Origin: Methylibium sp965279545
Lineage (GTDB): Bacteria; Pseudomonadota; Gammaproteobacteria; Burkholderiales; Burkholderiaceae_C
DNA: 64,000 bases
Direction: 5' to 3'
NCBI RefSeq assembly: GCF_965279545.1
Contig: NZ_OZ257250.1
Coordinates: forward strand, 1,922,001-1,986,000
This document shows positions 60,950-64,000 of the stretch, one piece after another (position 1 is the stretch's first letter; each line of letters opens with the position of its first letter). Made by a program: the position numbers and the translations under genes. The notes under the pieces were generated by a model. It was not told the origin of the DNA, made no database searches, and saw nothing but the letters and a program-made list of their open reading frames with translations.

Positions 60950-62056
60950 TCAAGCCTCGCGCCCGCTGACGCCCGCGCTGTCGAACGAGGCCATGTCGTT
61001 GAGCAAGGCCACGGCGCTCGCGATCAGCGGCCACGCCAGCGCGGCGCCCGAGCCTTCGCCGAGCCGCAGGTCCAGCGCCAGCAGCGGCCGCGCACCCAGG
61101 TGGGCGAGCGCGCGCGCATGGCCGGCCTCGTCGGAGCGGTGCGCGAACACGCAGGCGTCCAGCACCGCCGGCTGCAATGCATGCGCCACCAGCAGCGCCG
61201 CCGTGACGATGAAGCCGTCGACGACGATCAGCCGGCGCTCGTGCGCGGCCTGCAACATTGCGCCAGCCAGCGCGGCGATCTCGAAGCCGCCGAAGGCGGT
61301 CAGTGCCTCCAGCGGTACCGTCGCACCGGCATGGCGCTGCGCCACCTGCTCCAGCACCGCGAGCTTGCGCGCCAGGCCAGCATCGTCGAGCCCGGTGCCG
61401 CGGCCCACGCAGGCGGCCAGCGGCGCACCGGTGAGCCGCGCGGTCAGCAACGCCGCGGCCGAGGTGTTGCCGATGCCCATTTCGCCGAACAGCAGCGCGT
61501 TGCCGGGCACGGTACGCACGACCTCGCGACCGAGCTCCAGCGCCTGCACGCACTGCGCCGCGCTCATCGCCGGACCTTCGCAGGCATCGGCCGTGCCAGG
61601 CCCCACCGGCCGCGCGATGAGCGCGGGCGTTGCCTGATCCGGCCGCGTGATGAGCCCGGGCGTTTGCTGCGCCGGCGGCCCGACCACCTCGGTCCGCGCC
61701 GGGCGCGCGCCGCGCACGCCGGCATCGACGACCGTCAGCATCAGGCCGTGCAGGCGCGCGAGCACGCTGATCGCGGCGCCGCCGGCAAGGAAGTTCTCGA
61801 CCATCTGCGCCGTCACTTCGCTCGGGTAGGCCGACACGCCGTGCGCCGCCAGTCCGTGGTCGGCGGCGAACACCAGCGCTTGCGGCGCCTCCAGCCGCGG
61901 GTCGACGCGCCGCTGCAGCAGGCCGATCTGCCGCATCAGCGCTTCCAGCTGGCCCAGCGCGCCGAGCGGCTTGGTCAGGTGGTCGATGCGCCGCTGCAGC
62001 CGCGCGGCGAGTTCGGCATCGGCCAGCGGTGCGATCGCAGGCGGGGTCCATTCCAT
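60950..62056 (-). CDS. cobT: Nicotinate-nucleotide--dimethylbenzimidazole phosphoribosyltransferase
   Basis: A 368-residue enzyme that makes alpha-ribazole phosphate, the lower ligand of cobalamin. The start MEWTPPAIAPLADAELAARL leads to LTKPLGALGQLEALMRQIGL. Conserved regions are FAADHGLAAHGVSAYPSEVT, LLFGEMGIGNTSAAALLTAR and the catalytic Glu in LRLGEGSGAALAWPLIASAV near residue 340. Near residues 125-155 there is an extra stretch caused by two tandem 33-bp units (PGLITRPDQATPALIARP) not typical of the family. It overlaps nothing and is two bases from cobQ. Confidence 0.93.
   Translation of the reverse strand: MEWTPPAIAPLADAELAARLQRRIDHLTKPLGALGQLEALMRQIGLLQRRVDPRLEAPQALVFAADHGLAAHGVSAYPSEVTAQMVENFLAGGAAISVLARLHGLMLTVVDAGVRGARPARTEVVGPPAQQTPGLITRPDQATPALIARPVGPGTADACEGPAMSAAQCVQALELGREVVRTVPGNALLFGEMGIGNTSAAALLTARLTGAPLAACVGRGTGLDDAGLARKLAVLEQVAQRHAGATVPLEALTAFGGFEIAALAGAMLQAAHERRLIVVDGFIVTAALLVAHALQPAVLDACVFAHRSDEAGHARALAHLGARPLLALDLRLGEGSGAALAWPLIASAVALLNDMASFDSAGVSGREA
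61608..61673. repeat. Tandem 2 x 33 bp repeat inside cobT
   Basis: Two adjacent 33-base units (61608-61640 and 61641-61673), each starting GGCCGCG and containing GATGAGC-CGGGCGTT, differ at about nine positions. They keep frame and add 11 codons per unit to a loop of CobT. Confidence 0.7.
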
Positions 62057-62057
62057 G

Positions 62058-63590
62058 TCAGTCCTTCTTCCCGGTATCGGGTGGCGCATCGGCCAGCAGT
62101 TGCATCAGCGCGCCCGGTTCGAAATGCCGGTCGATGAAATCGGCGAGACCGTCGAACACGGCTTCGAGGCTGCGCACGCGTGCACCGAACAGCGCGCGCA
62201 GCACCTCGGTCGACTCGAACAGGCCGTGGGCATAGAGACCCAGCACGCTGCCCCGCTGCCAGCCGATCGGCTCGCCCTCGGCATTGCGCAGCGCCACCGC
62301 GGCCGGCGGCAGCGCCGGGTGCTGCACGCTGCGGCCGTGGCGGATCTCGTAGCCGGCGAAGCGCACGCCCGACAACATGGACCACTCGTGGGCGACGGTG
62401 TCGAAGCGTGCGTCGGTGTGACGCAGCAGCTTGTCGGGCTCGAAGGCGGTGACCAAGGGCAGCAGGCCGAGGCCGGGGGCGTTGCCTTCGCCGTTCTCGC
62501 CTTCCACGCCATGCGGGTCGACCAGCGCCTCGCCGAGCATCTGCAGGCCGCCGCACAGGCCGAGCACCGGCCGGCTCGCGGCAGCATGACGCGACAGCAC
62601 GGCGTCCATGCCCTGCTCCCGCAGCCAGGCCAGATCGCCGCTGGTGTGCTTGGAGCCGGGCAGCACGATCCAGTCGCTACCCGACAGCTCGGCCGCGCTG
62701 CGTGCCCAGCGCAGCTGCACACCGCGCAGCCGGCGCAGCGGCTGGAACTCGTCGAGATTGCTGAGGCGCGGGTAGGCGACGACGGCGATGCGCAAGCTCG
62801 CCGCTGCATCGCCGTCGCTGCGCTGCCACGCGCCTTCGTCGTGCAGGCCGTCCTCTTCGGGCAGCCCGTGGCCGCGCCACATCGGCAGCACCGCGAGCGT
62901 CGGCACGCCGGTCATCGCCATCAGCTGCGCCGGCCCCGGCTCGAGCAGCCGCACGTCGCCGCGAAAGCGGTTCAGCACGAAGCCGCGCAGCAGTGCGCGC
63001 TCGGCCGGCTGCAGCAGCTGGTGCGTGCCATAGAGGTGGGCGAAGGCGCCGCCGCGGTCGATGTCGCTGACCAGCAGGCAGGCAGCGTTCGCCGCCTGCG
63101 CGGTGCGCATGTTGACGTAGTCGCTGGCGTGCAGGTTGATCTCGGCCGGCGAGCCGGCGCCTTCGATCACCACCACGTCGTTCTCCGCCATCAATGACTG
63201 CAGCGCGTCCTGCGCCAAAGGCCACAAGCGTTCGCTGCGTTCGCGCCAGGGCACGGCCGCCAGGTCGGGGCTCACCTCGCCCAGCACGACGACCTGGCTG
63301 GCGGTGTCGTTCTCGGGCTTGAGCAGCACCGGATTCATGCGCACGTCGGGCAGTGCCTTCGCGGCCAGGGCCTGGAAATACTGCGCACTGCCGATCTCGC
63401 CCAGGCGGCCACCCGGACCCGGCACGACGCGCGCGTTGTTGCTCATGTTCTGCGCCTTGAAGGGCGCGACCTTCAGGCCCTGGCGTGCATACCAGCGGCA
63501 CAGCGCGGTCGCGAGCCAGCTCTTGCCGGCGCCGCTGGTGGTACCGAGCACCATGACAGCCCGAGCGGTCGGTCGTGTGGGTTCGGTCAT
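62058..63590 (-). CDS. cobQ: Cobyric acid synthase
   Basis: A 510-residue glutamine-dependent amidotransferase that amidates adenosylcobyrinic acid a,c-diamide to adenosylcobyric acid. The N-terminal ATPase has the P-loop VMVLGTTSGAGKSWLATALC and KAQNMSNNARVVPG. The C-terminal class I-like glutaminase has RPVLGLCGGLQMLGEALVDP with the nucleophile Cys near residue 350 and His in VLGLYAHGLFESTEVL. ATG at 63590 fits the family; the frame upstream is shadow of the ABC ATPase. One base separates it from the ATPase stop. Confidence 0.95.
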   Translation of the reverse strand: MTEPTRPTARAVMVLGTTSGAGKSWLATALCRWYARQGLKVAPFKAQNMSNNARVVPGPGGRLGEIGSAQYFQALAAKALPDVRMNPVLLKPENDTASQVVVLGEVSPDLAAVPWRERSERLWPLAQDALQSLMAENDVVVIEGAGSPAEINLHASDYVNMRTAQAANAACLLVSDIDRGGAFAHLYGTHQLLQPAERALLRGFVLNRFRGDVRLLEPGPAQLMAMTGVPTLAVLPMWRGHGLPEEDGLHDEGAWQRSDGDAAASLRIAVVAYPRLSNLDEFQPLRRLRGVQLRWARSAAELSGSDWIVLPGSKHTSGDLAWLREQGMDAVLSRHAAASRPVLGLCGGLQMLGEALVDPHGVEGENGEGNAPGLGLLPLVTAFEPDKLLRHTDARFDTVAHEWSMLSGVRFAGYEIRHGRSVQHPALPPAAVALRNAEGEPIGWQRGSVLGLYAHGLFESTEVLRALFGARVRSLEAVFDGLADFIDRHFEPGALMQLLADAPPDTGKKD

Positions 63591-63591
63591 C

Positions 63592-64000
63592 TCAGGGCTC
63601 CGCGTCGACCGGCAAGTGGGGCACGGTGATGTAGCGCAGGCTGCCGCCCGGCCCCGGCAGCGGCTCGATGCGCAGCGCGCCGTCGAACACATCGACCAGC
63701 GCGGCATGCAGCGCCGGATCGTCGTGCGCGCCCTCGGCCCGCAGCCGGCCGGCCTGCAGCACCACCAGGCGGTCGGCCTGCAGCGCCAGCGGCAGGTCGT
63801 GCAGCACGCTCACCACGGTGTGGCTGCGCGCCAGGCGCCGGAACAGCTGCACCAGCGCCACCTGGTGCGGCGGGTCGAGGTGGGTGGTCGGCTCGTCGAG
63901 CAGCAACACGGGCGCGCGCACGGCCAGCGCCCGCGCCAGCAGCGCCCGCTGGCGCTCGCCACCCGACAGCTCGTGCAGGCGACTGTGCTGCCGGGCACTG
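63592..64000 (-). CDS. ABC transporter ATP-binding protein, C-terminal part (B12/siderophore type, cut by window edge)
   Basis: Reverse frame open from the right edge to TGA at 63592. It shows the ABC signature LHELSGGERQRALLARALAV, Walker B and D loop (APVLLLDEPTTHLDPPHQ) and the H loop VVSVLHDLPLALQADRLVVL. The Walker A half lies outside. Linkage to cobQ suggests a BtuD-like cobalamin/corrinoid importer, or an iron-chelate one. Only about 135 residues are seen. Confidence 0.85.
   Translation of the reverse strand, partial: SARQHSRLHELSGGERQRALLARALAVRAPVLLLDEPTTHLDPPHQVALVQLFRRLARSHTVVSVLHDLPLALQADRLVVLQAGRLRAEGAHDDPALHAALVDVFDGALRIEPLPGPGGSLRYITVPHLPVDAEP

Overview
The window is a GC-rich bacterial chromosome segment. 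It most likely comes from a betaproteobacterium of the order Burkholderiales (Rubrivivax/Methylibium/Leptothrix-like). The reasons are the iscRSUA-hscBA-fdx cluster beside a small tyrosine phosphatase, the uvrB-tyrB pair, a lysine/alanine-rich HU protein, a Cys-type intracellular PHB depolymerase, a short RnfB, and a complete phenol hydroxylase/catechol meta-cleavage cluster. The assignment rests on gene content read from translations; no database search was possible.

Layout. 1-4.9 kb holds the 5' two thirds of dnaE (cut by the left edge), two histone-like Lys/Ala-rich proteins, a DUF190 protein, a methyltransferase and tRNA-Val(CAC). 4.9-11.65 kb holds dnaQ and the housekeeping iron-sulfur cluster operon iscR-S-U-A-hscB-hscA-fdx with tandem IscR boxes, then a low-molecular-weight tyrosine phosphatase. 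11.8-19.8 kb is an accessory oxygenase module: a Rieske oxygenase, two reductases of different architecture (one visibly lower in GC), a 922-residue MalT/LuxR-type ATPase regulator and an exported DUF1329 protein. 20-43.1 kb is a large phenol island. Phenol hydroxylase dmpKLMNOP lies behind a sigma54 promoter with a DmpR-type activator upstream. A divergently oriented LysR gene comes next. A long meta operon dmpQ-B-(DUF336)-C-D-E-H-[YCF48-RND-DUF1302-DUF1329]-F-G-I follows. Together these genes can take phenol to catechol and on to pyruvate plus acetyl-CoA. The four-gene envelope/transport block lies inside the operon.

43.2-50.6 kb returns to core genes: uvrB, tyrB, a DUF6600/FecR-like exported protein and phaZ. 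At 50.6 kb rnfB overlaps phaZ by four bases. At 51.4-54.5 kb a second Rieske oxygenase with a consensus-like sigma54 promoter and a second XylR/DmpR-family activator lie between rnfB and nth, genes that are commonly adjacent. 55-58.6 kb holds a hairpin-rich non-coding stretch, a transglutaminase-like gene, two exported proteins and a post-stop repeat found behind both nth and a methyltransferase. 58.6-64 kb holds the methyltransferase and the cobalamin genes cobC-like, cobS, cobT, cobQ and a partial ABC ATPase cut by the right edge.

The most interesting part is the YCF48-RND-DUF1302-DUF1329 block embedded in the phenol operon, together with the paralogous DUF1329 gene next to the MalT-like regulator and Rieske oxygenase. 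It looks like an envelope transport or tolerance system dedicated to aromatic substrates or intermediates. Its function cannot be settled from sequence alone.
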